NCBI RefSeq assembly: GCF_025145285.1
Contig: NZ_CP102251.1
Span: 3,596,001-3,660,000, forward strand
DNA from: Alistipes onderdonkii
Lineage (GTDB): Bacteria > Bacteroidota > Bacteroidia > Bacteroidales > Rikenellaceae
Reading direction: 5' to 3'
DNA: 64,000 nt
Below, one piece after another: positions 50,175 to 60,273 of the stretch. The notes beneath the pieces are model-generated. The model had not been told where the DNA came from. It searched no databases and worked only from the letters and a program-made list of their open reading frames with translations. The translations under genes were made by a program, and so were the position numbers. Numbering within the stretch: the stretch's first letter is position 1; each line of letters opens with the position of its first letter.

Positions 50175-50912
50175 TTATTCGTTCCATATCCGCCACGAAG
50201 CCTCGGCCTGCCGGCGGAACATCACCTCGCCGTTGAGTATGCGCGCCCCGCGCTGGCGCCCCAGGTCGAGGAACCGGGTCAGGGGCGGGTTGTATACCAG
50301 GTCGAGCAGGTAGTGCCCGGGCGCAAGGTAGCCGTAGGGGATTCGCGGCGCGGCATCGACGGCGGGGTAGGTTCCCACGGGCGATGCGTTGACTATGAGG
50401 CGGCTCTGCTCCACGGCCTCGCACGGCAGGTTGTCGTAGGTGTAGTTGCCCTTTGCGGCGTCGCGTGACACGAGGTCGAACGGGATGCCCCGCTCGGCGA
50501 GCACATACTGCACGGCCTGCGACGCCCCACCCGTACCCAGTACGAGGGCATGCGAGGGCTGTTCGCCCCCGAGCAGGCAGTCGAAGGCGGCCCGCAGGCC
50601 GATGACATCGGTATTGTGTCCCACGAGGCGTGAGTCTGCCGTACGGCGCACGCAGTTCACGGCGCCGACCAGCCGCGCATCGTGCGACAGGTCGTCGAGC
50701 AGCGCCATGACCTCGCGTTTGTAGGGGATCGTGACGTTGAAGCCGCACAGGTCGGGAGTCTCCGCCAGCAGGCGCTCCAGCGCCCCGATTTCGGGCAGTT
50801 CGTAGAGGGTGTAGGTGCAGTCGGCAATTCCCTCGCGTTCGAATTTCGCCGCGAAATAGGCTGCCGAAGCGGAGTGCCCCAGCGGCCGGCCGATAAGTCC
50901 GAAACGCCGCAT
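50175..50912 (-). CDS. aroE: Shikimate dehydrogenase
   Basis: From ATG 50912 the protein has 245 residues, slightly short for AroE (about 270). Conserved segments are FGLIGRPLGHSASAAYF (shikimate-binding SxS region), GFNVTIPYKREVMALLD (catalytic Lys), VGHNTDVIGLRAAF (Asp of the NTD motif) and the NADP loop LVLGTGGASQAVQYVL. It reduces 3-dehydroshikimate in aromatic amino acid synthesis. It starts two bases after the DUF368 stop codon and is tightly linked to it. Confidence 0.95.
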   Translation of the reverse strand: MRRFGLIGRPLGHSASAAYFAAKFEREGIADCTYTLYELPEIGALERLLAETPDLCGFNVTIPYKREVMALLDDLSHDARLVGAVNCVRRTADSRLVGHNTDVIGLRAAFDCLLGGEQPSHALVLGTGGASQAVQYVLAERGIPFDLVSRDAAKGNYTYDNLPCEAVEQSRLIVNASPVGTYPAVDAAPRIPYGYLAPGHYLLDLVYNPPLTRFLDLGRQRGARILNGEVMFRRQAEASWRIWNE

Positions 50913-50914
50913 GG

Positions 50915-51856
50915 CTATTCCTCCTGTTTTTTGACGACGATGCGCGCCGCGAGTTCGATGCAGTAAATCGCCAGGAATCCCACGATGCAGAGTACGATGG
51001 CCTCCGCGAGCAGTGCATCCTGCTGCGTGAGGGCCTCGAAACGGCCGGGCGCGACGTTGCTCTCGACGAGCGGCATGATCTTGCCGTGGCTGTCGGTGTA
51101 GGTTTCGACGACCTCTTTCCACGGCCACACCTTGTTGAGCGAGCCGACCATGAAACCCATCAGCACCGCCACCGTCACGTCATGCCAGTGCTTGAGCAGC
51201 CACGACAGCAGGTGCGAAAAGCTGATGATGCCCGCCACGGCGCCCACGACGAAGATCACGATGACCGGGATATTCAGGTCGCCCACGGCCTGCATGATGA
51301 ACTGGTACTTGCCCAGCAAGAGCAGGATGAAGGCGCCCGAAATGCCGGGCAGGATCATGGCGCAGATAGCGATGGCGCCCGACAGCATGATGAACCACCA
51401 CGTGTCGGGGGTCTCGGTCGGCGTGGCGATGGTGATCCACCATGCGGCGGCCGCGCCGACCAGGCATGCGGCGACAGTCCGGACGTTCCAGTGCCCGATC
51501 TGCCTGGCCACGAGCAGCGCCGAGGCGACGATCAGCCCGAAGAAGAACGACCAGATGGCGATCGGATGGTGCGTGAGCAGGTAGGTCATCAGCCGCGCCA
51601 GCGAGAAGATGGCGATCCCGATCCCGATCAGCACGGGCAAAAGGAAACGGCCGTTGACGTGGCGCCAGAACTCCTTCAGACGCAATGTGCCGAGCAGCCG
51701 CAGGGCGGTGCCGTTCACGCTCTTGATCGACTCGATCAGCTCCTCGTAGATACCCGAAATAAAGGCGATCGTTCCTCCCGAGACCCCGGGAACCACATCG
51801 GCCATGCCCATGGCGCAGCCCTTCGCTGCAAGCAGCAGGTATTGTGTAAATTTCAT
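50915..51856 (-). CDS. DUF368 membrane protein, undecaprenyl-phosphate translocase family
   Basis: From ATG 51856 the protein has 313 residues and about eight to nine membrane helices. The family signature AKGCAMGMADVVPGVSGGTI lies at residues about 11-30, and a second inverted copy, ICAMILPGISGAFILLLLGK, at about 165-185. DUF368 proteins have been shown in other bacteria to return undecaprenyl phosphate, the carrier lipid, across the inner membrane. The role here follows from the family. Directly downstream is aroE. The in-frame start at 51946 is rejected because the promoter would fall inside the gene. Confidence 0.92.
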   Translation of the reverse strand: MKFTQYLLLAAKGCAMGMADVVPGVSGGTIAFISGIYEELIESIKSVNGTALRLLGTLRLKEFWRHVNGRFLLPVLIGIGIAIFSLARLMTYLLTHHPIAIWSFFFGLIVASALLVARQIGHWNVRTVAACLVGAAAAWWITIATPTETPDTWWFIMLSGAIAICAMILPGISGAFILLLLGKYQFIMQAVGDLNIPVIVIFVVGAVAGIISFSHLLSWLLKHWHDVTVAVLMGFMVGSLNKVWPWKEVVETYTDSHGKIMPLVESNVAPGRFEALTQQDALLAEAIVLCIVGFLAIYCIELAARIVVKKQEE

Positions 51857-51875
51857 AGTATCGGTATTTAGCCCA

Positions 51876-51906
51876 CAAATATAGCGAAATTGCGGGAATC
51901 TGCTAA
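51876..51906 (-). promoter_or_regulatory. Bacteroidota-type promoter of the DUF368-aroE unit
   Basis: The minus strand reads TTAG (51903-51906), 19 bases, then TATATTTG (51876-51883), a full TAnnTTTG match, 20 bases before the DUF368 start. Confidence 0.45.
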
Positions 51907-51910
51907 ACGA

Positions 51911-51948
51911 AGGTGCACGATTAGGGGAAATTCCATAATCGTGCACCT
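51911..51948. terminator. Terminator stem after the PUR-domain gene
   Basis: A 13-bp perfect stem (51911-51923 with 51936-51948) with a 12-base loop lies 31 bases after the PUR gene stop codon. The T-rich side is on the + strand, so it is a weaker terminator for the - strand gene. Confidence 0.6.
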
Positions 51949-51979
51949 GTTTTCTTCCGGGGGATTCCGCCGTCGGCCG

Positions 51980-52294
51980 TCATCCTTCCGCGGGTTCGGG
52001 CTTGCGCTCGAAAAATTCGGGCTTGCTGCGGCGGATGAAATCGACGGCCTCGGACAGCCCTTCGGAGAATTTGGCGAAATCCTCCTTGTAGAGGAAGATC
52101 TTGTGCCGGTCGTACGAGAAACTCCCGTCGGGGTTCTGCATCTTGCGGCTCTCGGTGATCGTCAGGAAATAGTCGTCGCCGCGCGTGGCACGCACATCGA
52201 AGAAATAAGTGCGGCGGCCGGCTTTCACGGCTTTGGAAAGAATCTGGTCTCCATATTCTTCCGCATCCCGGCGGGATGGTTGGTGAGGGGTCAT
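51980..52294 (-). CDS. PUR-domain nucleic-acid-binding protein (DUF3276)
   Basis: From ATG 52294 the protein has 104 residues. The segment AGRRTYFFDVRATRGDDYFLT, read in its two halves around RRTYFFDVR and YFLTITESRK, with RHKIFLYKEDFAKFSEGL, matches the bacterial PUR-alpha-like domain of Bacteroidota, which binds single-stranded DNA or RNA. It is cytoplasmic. It lies 75 bases downstream of the S41 protease gene and is probably the last gene of that unit. The physiological role is unknown. Confidence 0.85.
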   Translation of the reverse strand: MTPHQPSRRDAEEYGDQILSKAVKAGRRTYFFDVRATRGDDYFLTITESRKMQNPDGSFSYDRHKIFLYKEDFAKFSEGLSEAVDFIRRSKPEFFERKPEPAEG

Positions 52295-52369
52295 GGGGCA
52301 GTAGGTTTGGGTTATTTTCGGTTGAACGAATATAAGCAAAATAAACGTGCAATCCAAAAAAATCCCCTC

Positions 52370-53947
52370 CTAATCTTCCGGCGCCAGCAGGGATTCCCCC
52401 TTGTGCTCCCAATCGGCGAGTATCTCCACGGCGCGGCGGTAGGCCTCGTTCTGCGCCGGGTTCATCACCCGGTAGAATGCTGCCGTATCGAAAAGCCGCT
52501 GCGCCACGAGCGCCTTGAGCTGTATGCGCATCAGCGGCGCCGAGGCTGCGAAGCCCTGCTCGTCGAACTCCACGCCGCGCTGTCCGCCCAGCCCGGTAAG
52601 CCCTTCGAGCATCGCGTCGCCGGCCTCGAACCCCTTGTCGAACGCCTCGAACGCGGGGTAGGCCTTCTCCAGTGCGGCACGCTCCCGATCCATATAGGAA
52701 ATGACGTATTCGTTGACCACGCCGCGGCGGATCAGGTTGGCATAGTAGGCCGAGAACCCGGCCGTATCGGCCCCGACCAGGACGTCGGGGCGGATGCCGC
52801 CCCCGCCGTAGACCGTGCGCCCCGTACGCAGGGTGCGGTACTCCGGCGCCCCGGCATCGAGCGAATCGCGCATCGGGTCGTCATAGCGGCGCAGGTGGTC
52901 GAGGTAGTATTCGCGGCGCTTGCCCTTCTCGTAGGGCCGCTGGATGACGCGCCCCGAAGGGGTGTGGTAGCGGGCCACGGTGATGCGCACGGCCGAGCCG
53001 TCCCCCAGTCCGATCTGGCGCTGCACCAGCCCTTTGCCGAAACTCGGGCGGCCGACGACGATGCCCCGGTCCCAATCCTGCACGGCACCGGCGACGATCT
53101 CGCTCGCCGAAGCCGAATTTTCGTCGATCAGCACCACCAGCCTTCCCCCGAGGTCGTCGCCGTTGACCGGCGCGCTGAACGACATGGGCGGCACGGCACG
53201 CCCCTCGGTCGAGACGATCAGGGCGCCGCGCGGCAGGAAGAAACCGGCCATCTCGACCGCCTGGTCGAGCAGCCCGCCGCCGTTGCCGCGCAGGTCGAGG
53301 ATCAGCGCCCCGGGTTTCCCGAGTTTCCGGTACGCCTCGCGGAACTCCGGCATCGTCGTGCGGCCGAAGCGGTTGACCTTGACATACCCCACGCCGTCGG
53401 CGGCCATGTAGGCGGCGTCCACGGTGTTGAGCGGAATCTTGTCCCGCACGATCACGAAATGGAGCGGTTCCGGTTCGCCCTGGCGCACGACGTCGATCTC
53501 GACCTTCGAGCCGGTCTTTCCGCGCAGGTACTTGGGGACGTCCGTCTGCTTGAAACCCACGGCATCCAGCGTGTCTATGCGCACGATACGGTCGTTGGGC
53601 TGCACCCCGACGCGCTCGGCCGGGCCCCCGACGATCGTATTGACCACGATGACCGTGTCCCGCAGGATGTTGAATTCGACGCCGATGCCGCTGAACTCCC
53701 CTTCGAAGCTCTCCTGCACGCCCTTCATCTCGTCAGCCCCGATATAGGCCGAATGGGGGTCGAGGTCTTCGAGCATCCCGGTGATGGCGCTCTCGACCAG
53801 CGGCTGCATGTCCACCTCGTCGACGTACAACCCGTTCAGGTAACGGTAAACCTGCGTCAGCTTCTGCAACTGCCGCACAGCCCCGGCATCCTGCGCCGCA
53901 AGGGGCAGGACGAAAAGAACCGATATAAATGCAAAAAGCTTTCGCAT
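52370..53947 (-). CDS. S41 family carboxy-terminal processing peptidase (CtpA-like)
   Basis: This 525-residue protein has a signal peptide (residues 1-19). It shows a PDZ domain (about 85-165, FSGIGVEFNILRDTVIV to VGVQPNDRIVRID) and the S41 protease core: LILDLRGNGGGLLDQAVEM, the catalytic Ser in DENSASASEIVAGA and the catalytic Lys in GRPSFGKGLVQ. It should be a periplasmic Ser-Lys protease that trims or degrades proteins from the C-terminus. A C-terminal extension of about 150 residues follows the core. It starts 27 bases after hisS on the same strand. Confidence 0.94.
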   Translation of the reverse strand: MRKLFAFISVLFVLPLAAQDAGAVRQLQKLTQVYRYLNGLYVDEVDMQPLVESAITGMLEDLDPHSAYIGADEMKGVQESFEGEFSGIGVEFNILRDTVIVVNTIVGGPAERVGVQPNDRIVRIDTLDAVGFKQTDVPKYLRGKTGSKVEIDVVRQGEPEPLHFVIVRDKIPLNTVDAAYMAADGVGYVKVNRFGRTTMPEFREAYRKLGKPGALILDLRGNGGGLLDQAVEMAGFFLPRGALIVSTEGRAVPPMSFSAPVNGDDLGGRLVVLIDENSASASEIVAGAVQDWDRGIVVGRPSFGKGLVQRQIGLGDGSAVRITVARYHTPSGRVIQRPYEKGKRREYYLDHLRRYDDPMRDSLDAGAPEYRTLRTGRTVYGGGGIRPDVLVGADTAGFSAYYANLIRRGVVNEYVISYMDRERAALEKAYPAFEAFDKGFEAGDAMLEGLTGLGGQRGVEFDEQGFAASAPLMRIQLKALVAQRLFDTAAFYRVMNPAQNEAYRRAVEILADWEHKGESLLAPED

Positions 53948-53974
53948 AGTTTATTTTGTAGTTTATTTAAAGTC

Positions 53975-55318
53975 TTATTTAAGATACTCCGCCAGCTCGC
54001 CGAACGGCACCTGCCGCTGTTCGCCCGAGCGCATGTCCTTCACCGTGGCGGCCTTCGCCTCCAGCTCCTGCGAGCCGACGATCACCACGTAGGGGATGCC
54101 CCGGCGGTTGGCATACTCCATCTGCTTCTTCATCTTGCCGCAGTCGGGGTAAATCTCGGCGGCGACGCCCGCATCGCGCAGCTCACGGAGCAACCCGAGC
54201 GCCGCGGCCTGCTCCTCCTGCCCGAGGTTGGTGAAGAATACCCGCGTCGAGAAGTTGACCTCCTCGGGGAAGAGCCCCAGCCCCGTCATTACGTCGTAGA
54301 TCCGGTCTGCGCCGAACGAAATGCCCACGCCCGACATGTCGGGCATGCCGAAGATGCCGGTCAGGTCGTCATAGCGTCCGCCGCCGCAGATCGAGCCGAT
54401 GGCGAAGTCGAGCGCCTTGACCTCGAAGATCGCCCCCGTATAGTAGTTCAATCCGCGTGCCAGCGAGAGGTCGAGCTCCACGTCGAGCCCGATCCCCAGA
54501 CGCTCCACATAGCCCAACACGGTTTCCATTTCCTCGATGCCTTTCAGTCCGGTTTCGGAAACAGCCAGCACCTCACGCAATTTCATGAGTTTTTGCGCAT
54601 TGTCGCCGCTCAGTTCGAGTATCGGTTGCAGTTTGTCGACCGCCTCCTGCCTCAGCCCGCGCTCCAGCAGCTCGGCCTTCACGTTGTCCAGCCCGATCTT
54701 TTCGAGCTTGTCGATGGCGACGGTGATGTCCATCATCATGTCGGCATGGCCGATCGCCTCGGCGATGCCGAACAGGATTTTGCGGTTGTTCATCTTCAGC
54801 GCCACGCGGATGCCCAGCGCCCGGAACACGCGCTCGACGATCTCGACCAGTTCGACCTCGCACAGCAGCGAGCGGGTGCCGATCACGTCGACGTCGCACT
54901 GGTAGAATTCGCGGTAACGGCCTTTCTGCGGCCGGTCGGCGCGCCATACGGGCTGAATCTGGTAGCGCTTGAAGGGGAACGTCAGTTCGCCCTGGTGCTG
55001 TACGACATAGCGTGCGAACGGCACCGTGAGGTCGTAACGGAGCCCCTTCTCGCAGATTTTCGACGCCTGCCGTACCTCGTCGCCGGACAGGCCGGCGGCG
55101 TAGTCGCCCGAATTGAGTATTTTGAAGAGGAGCTTGTCGCCCTCGTCGCCGTATTTGCCCAGCAGGGTCGAAAGGTTCTCCATCGAGGGGGTTTCGAGCG
55201 GCGCGAAGCCGTAGGTGCGGAACACGCCCCGGATCGTATCGAAAATATACTGGCGGCGCATCATCTCCGCCGGGGAGAAGTCGCGCGTACCTTTGGGTAT
55301 GGACGGTTTTTGTGCCAT
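53975..55318 (-). CDS. hisS: Histidine--tRNA ligase
   Basis: This 447-residue protein is a class II synthetase of the normal HisRS length. It begins SIPKGTRDFSPAEM and has the motif 2 region WRADRPQKGRYREFYQCDVD, the histidine-specific stretch RGLNYYTGAIFEV, GGGRYDDL and motif 3 GISFGADRIYDV. The C-terminal 90 residues form the anticodon-binding domain. It charges tRNA-His in the cytoplasm. It lies 63 bases after ettA. Confidence 0.97.
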   Translation of the reverse strand: MAQKPSIPKGTRDFSPAEMMRRQYIFDTIRGVFRTYGFAPLETPSMENLSTLLGKYGDEGDKLLFKILNSGDYAAGLSGDEVRQASKICEKGLRYDLTVPFARYVVQHQGELTFPFKRYQIQPVWRADRPQKGRYREFYQCDVDVIGTRSLLCEVELVEIVERVFRALGIRVALKMNNRKILFGIAEAIGHADMMMDITVAIDKLEKIGLDNVKAELLERGLRQEAVDKLQPILELSGDNAQKLMKLREVLAVSETGLKGIEEMETVLGYVERLGIGLDVELDLSLARGLNYYTGAIFEVKALDFAIGSICGGGRYDDLTGIFGMPDMSGVGISFGADRIYDVMTGLGLFPEEVNFSTRVFFTNLGQEEQAAALGLLRELRDAGVAAEIYPDCGKMKKQMEYANRRGIPYVVIVGSQELEAKAATVKDMRSGEQRQVPFGELAEYLK

Positions 55319-55381
55319 CAGAGCGAATGCAGACTTTATACTCCTGCGCCGGAGTTCTATCGTTGGCCGGAGTACCCGGTA

Positions 55382-57055
<1,674 letters not shown>

Positions 57056-57087
57056 ATCGTATTCGTTATTCGGATTTTCCTATCCGG

Positions 57088-57095
57088 CAAAGATA
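57088..57095 (-). promoter_or_regulatory. Candidate -7 element of ettA
   Basis: The minus strand reads TATCTTTG, a full TAnnTTTG match, 33 bases before the ettA start. No TTTG is present at the -33 position. Confidence 0.4.
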
Positions 57096-57211
57096 GTAAA
57101 GATTCCGCAATCTTCCGCCATACGCGAAGATTTTTGGGCCGCCGCCCGTTCCCCGGCAGGACGCCCCCTCCGAATGCCTCTCTCCGCATCCGCCGCATCC
57201 CCACACAAAAC

Positions 57212-57266
57212 GGCGGGGCATGCCCCGCCCGCAAACGGCAGGGGAGGCGCCGTATGGCACCTCCCC
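57212..57266 (-). terminator. Tandem stems after the S41 lipoprotein gene
   Basis: An 11-bp stem with one G-U pair (57256-57266 with 57241-57251) is followed on the minus strand by an 18-bp perfect palindrome (57212-57229) and then GTTTTG. Together they probably end the barrel-S41 unit. The T-run is short. Confidence 0.45.
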
Positions 57267-57291
57267 CGTAACGTCATGCGGACAGCCGCGG

Positions 57292-58515
57292 TCATTTCCC
57301 GGTGCGGATGTATTCCAGCGCCCGTTCGAGCTGCGGGTCTACGCCGCTGCGCATCTCGGCCTCGACCTCGGGGGTCTGAAGCACCTCGATATGGGGGACG
57401 ATGCCTACGCCCTCGTGTATCTTGCCGCGGGCATCTTTCATCACGGCCGTCGAACCGTATACGCTCACTACCGAATTCTCCCAGGCGCCGCTGTATGCGA
57501 ACTTGTAATCCCCGTAGAGCGGCCCGGTACCGCCGAACGTGCGTTCGCCCACGACACAGCCGTTCGGAAGCACGGACACGGCCATGCATGTCATCTCGGA
57601 CATGCTTACCGAATGGAGGTTGGCAAGCACGACGATGGGGGCTTCGACCTTGCGGTGGTTTTCGGCCGGGGAAACGATGCACGGCACCCACGGGCCGTAG
57701 TCGAGCCTGCCCAGCCCTTCTTTTACGCGGGTATAACCGATCAACAGATCGGTGTCGATCATGGGCGCGAGAACCTCCTGCATGTCGGCCAGGAGGCCGC
57801 CACCGTTGTCGCGCACGTCGATGATCACACCCTTGATGTCGGGCGTTTCGAGGATCATCCGCTGGTAGTTCCTGAGCACCTGTTCCACAGGTCCCCCGGG
57901 ATCTTTCTGAAGCACGCTCCGGAAACCGAATTCCGAGAAACGCAAATATATGACACCGTCGATCTTATACGATATGGCAGCCATATTGTCGCTGTCGCCC
58001 TCGACCTCATACCGTCCCTGCACGAACTCCTCGATTCGCCCGGCCTGCCTGTTGGCCTCGATACATGCCGGAATGATATTCCCGATGATCGCGTCATGGA
58101 AATAATCGCGCGCGCTGATATCGAGATAACCGGGTGATACGGCAAACTCATACTCCGATTTCGGGTAAAAGGTGATGGAGAGATGGTGGTCGATAAGCTT
58201 TCCGCATATCTGCGTATAAAGCGTCTGCATCGTACCGGCCAATTCCGCCTCCTCTTCTTCGGTTTCGGGGTCAGTCCCGTCCAGCACCTCGAAAAGGGGC
58301 AGGTATTCGTCATAGACCCGATCCCAGTCGGTCGGGTCGATATCCCAGAACCCGTAGGAGTTGTTCATCCCGTGCCAGAAAGCCTTGAACACCTGCGACG
58401 GCGTCTGGGAAAGCTCTGTTTCGCCGGGATTCATCAGCTCGGGGGCATCCTTGCGGCAGGAAGGAAGTGCGGCAGCCAGGAAAAACAGCAATGCAAATAT
58501 GTATATACGTTTCAT
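57292..58515 (-). CDS. S41 family peptidase lipoprotein
   Basis: This 407-residue protein has lipobox ALPSC (Cys20). An N-terminal helical region (about residues 30-130) is followed by the S41 core: GVIIDVRDNGGGLLADMQEV, the nucleophile Ser in ANLHSVSMSEMTCMAV and GERTFGGTGPLYG. The Lys of CtpA-type enzymes (GKG) is absent at this last site, which fits the tricorn-like S41 branch, where the Lys is not used. It is probably anchored in the envelope and acts on peptides. It starts six bases after the beta-barrel gene and is coupled to it. Confidence 0.87.
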   Translation of the reverse strand: MKRIYIFALLFFLAAALPSCRKDAPELMNPGETELSQTPSQVFKAFWHGMNNSYGFWDIDPTDWDRVYDEYLPLFEVLDGTDPETEEEEAELAGTMQTLYTQICGKLIDHHLSITFYPKSEYEFAVSPGYLDISARDYFHDAIIGNIIPACIEANRQAGRIEEFVQGRYEVEGDSDNMAAISYKIDGVIYLRFSEFGFRSVLQKDPGGPVEQVLRNYQRMILETPDIKGVIIDVRDNGGGLLADMQEVLAPMIDTDLLIGYTRVKEGLGRLDYGPWVPCIVSPAENHRKVEAPIVVLANLHSVSMSEMTCMAVSVLPNGCVVGERTFGGTGPLYGDYKFAYSGAWENSVVSVYGSTAVMKDARGKIHEGVGIVPHIEVLQTPEVEAEMRSGVDPQLERALEYIRTGK

Positions 58516-58521
58516 AATCGT

Positions 58522-59298
58522 TTATTTATCGGTTTTACCTAAGATGATGCTGCATCCGACCTGCACGACGAATGTCGTGTTGTAGCGCGGTACGCGGAAT
58601 TTCATATAATCCTTCTGCATGTCGGTCAGCGCATAGTAGCAGCGCCCCTCGGCCTGCAGCTCGACACGGGGCGCTACGCGGTAGCTTATGCCCACGCCCC
58701 CGACCAGACCGGCTTCGAAACGGTTGTCACGGCGGGAGTCGAAAGGTACTTTCTCATCGAATTCATAACGGTTTCCCGGGACGACAACCCCATTCTCGTC
58801 GCCGTTTTCGTCCGAGAAGAATCGATGCGTCACGCCCTTCCGGTGGCTCGACAGCCAGCCGCCGACGTAACCGCCCGCATTGAGGAACCCGCGCAGGCGC
58901 TCCCCGCCGAACGAAAAGCTCGCCATGACGGGCAGTTGCAGGTAGTTGTTGCGCGTATCGGTATGGATCGCATTGTAGGTGTCCGTGCGGTGCATCTTCT
59001 GCCCCTTCTGTACGAAGACCAGGTCGGCACGCAGGCCGAACCAGTCGCGGAAATCGTATTGCACGGGAATGCCGACCGTGAAGCCGTCGCGGGCTTCGTA
59101 GCGCAGGTCGTACGCATACCCCGTATCCATGTCCAACGTATTGCGGGAATAGCCCGCCGTAAGGCCGACGCGCCACTGTGCCGATGCGGGCACGGAGACC
59201 GCCAACGCCAGGCAAAACGCGCAGCACCTGAGCAGGTGCCTTCCGAGATTCCGTGACGGGAGCGCCGCCGCGTCGGTTTCATTGTGTAAAGGTTTCAT
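58522..59298 (-). CDS. Outer membrane beta-barrel protein (porin-family OmpW/PF13568-like)
   Basis: From ATG 59298 the protein has 258 residues; an ATG one codon earlier is also possible. A signal peptide ends near ASAQ (residues about 25-40, after a basic N-terminus). The mature part alternates polar and hydrophobic residues in about ten strands (WRVGLTAGYSRNTLDMDTGY, DWFGLRADLVFVQKGQKM, GVGISYRVAPRVELQAEGR) and ends in a hydrophobic strand. This is the pattern of the small Bacteroidota beta-barrel family. The function is unknown. The S41 lipoprotein gene follows after six bases. Confidence 0.82.
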   Translation of the reverse strand: MKPLHNETDAAALPSRNLGRHLLRCCAFCLALAVSVPASAQWRVGLTAGYSRNTLDMDTGYAYDLRYEARDGFTVGIPVQYDFRDWFGLRADLVFVQKGQKMHRTDTYNAIHTDTRNNYLQLPVMASFSFGGERLRGFLNAGGYVGGWLSSHRKGVTHRFFSDENGDENGVVVPGNRYEFDEKVPFDSRRDNRFEAGLVGGVGISYRVAPRVELQAEGRCYYALTDMQKDYMKFRVPRYNTTFVVQVGCSIILGKTDK

Positions 59299-59325
59299 CA
59301 TAATAATGTATTTGAAATGACAGGG

Positions 59326-59333
59326 CAAAAGTA
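59326..59333 (-). promoter_or_regulatory. Candidate -7 element of the beta-barrel gene
   Basis: The minus strand reads TACTTTTG, a full TAnnTTTG match, 28 bases before the start codon. No TTTG box lies at the right spacing. Confidence 0.35.
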
Positions 59334-59532
59334 GGAAACGCAGCAAATTATCGGGTCTCAATTTGTCGCTTGTTGTGCTAATATGTCGCAGCGCCGGCAA
59401 TTCGCCGCCATATCCCATTACCGATCCCTGTTTCCGGTGTGAACCGCTGCCCCGGGAAAGGGCACCGCAGGACATCCCGGCCCGTTCCGCCCCTCCGCAA
59501 AAAGGAAAGCCGCCGGGATGAGCGGCGGCCGT

Positions 59533-59574
59533 AAATAAAAAACGCAGGGACATGGCCTGAGCCGCGTCCCTGCG
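59533..59574 (-). terminator. Intrinsic terminator after rubrerythrin
   Basis: A 9-bp perfect stem (59566-59574 with 59543-59551) is followed on the minus strand by six T residues and ATTT. It lies 24 bases beyond the stop codon. The rest of the 299-base gap up to 59598 holds nothing else that I can support apart from the barrel-gene promoter. Confidence 0.8.
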
Positions 59575-59597
59575 CCGTGCTTTTGTCCCGGAGGAGA

Positions 59598-60176
59598 TTA
59601 ATAGTTCTCCTTCTTGGGTTCGAAGTAAGCCTGCGGATGCTTGCAGGCGGGGCAGAGCTTGGGAGCCTCCTCGGCCTCGATGACGAAACCGCAGTTGCGG
59701 CACTGCCACCAGATCTTGCCGTCGCGCTTGAAGAAATTACCGTCCGTGAGGCGGCTCAGCAGCTTCAGGTAGCGGCGCTCGTGCTCGGCCTCGACGGTGG
59801 AGATCATCTTGAAGGCTGTGGCGATCTCGATGAAGCCCTCCTCCTCGGCGACTTTGGCGAATTCGCGGTAGAGGACGTCCCACTCCTCCTTCTCGCCCTT
59901 GGCTGCGGCCAGCAGGTTCTCGGCCGTGGTGCCGATCGGGCCGGTGGGGTAGCTCGCCGTGATCTCCACGTCGCCGCCCTCGAGGAACTTGAAGAAACGC
60001 TCGGCGTGCTCCTTCTCCTGCTCGGCAGTCTCGGCGAAGACACCCGCGATCTGCTCGTAGCCTTCCTTCTTGGCCTTGCTCGAGAAGAAGATGTAACGGC
60101 TGCGTGCCTGGCTCTCGCCGGCAAACGCCTTCAGCAGATTCTGTTCAGTCCGTGTTCCTTTAATGCTCTTTTCCAT
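59598..60176 (-). CDS. rbr: Rubrerythrin
   Basis: This 192-residue protein has the diiron four-helix bundle (ligand Glu/His in FAGESQARSRY, EQEKEHAERF, EEGFIEIATAF and VEAEHERRY) and a C-terminal rubredoxin domain with CRNCG and CPACKH. It reduces hydrogen peroxide in the cytoplasm of anaerobes. It has its own promoter and terminator. Its presence fits a strict anaerobe. Confidence 0.97.
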   Translation of the reverse strand: MEKSIKGTRTEQNLLKAFAGESQARSRYIFFSSKAKKEGYEQIAGVFAETAEQEKEHAERFFKFLEGGDVEITASYPTGPIGTTAENLLAAAKGEKEEWDVLYREFAKVAEEEGFIEIATAFKMISTVEAEHERRYLKLLSRLTDGNFFKRDGKIWWQCRNCGFVIEAEEAPKLCPACKHPQAYFEPKKENY

Positions 60177-60214
60177 AATCCTGTATGTTTAGTGTGTGTG
60201 TTTATTTTCGTCTA

Positions 60215-60247
60215 CAAAGATAATAAAATCCCGGACACGACGCCAAA
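60215..60247 (-). promoter_or_regulatory. Bacteroidota-type promoter of the rubrerythrin gene
   Basis: The minus strand reads TTTG (60244-60247), 21 bases, then TATCTTTG (60215-60222), both full matches to the consensus, about 39 bases before the start. Confidence 0.6.
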
Positions 60248-60273
60248 AATCGGCATTGTTTGTTTTTATAGGA

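Noticed and set aside
57292..58515. S41 lipoprotein first thought to be inactive because the Lys of GKG is missing
   Set aside because: The site reads GERTFGG, which fits the tricorn-like branch of S41 proteases that do not use that Lys, so loss of activity is not supported.
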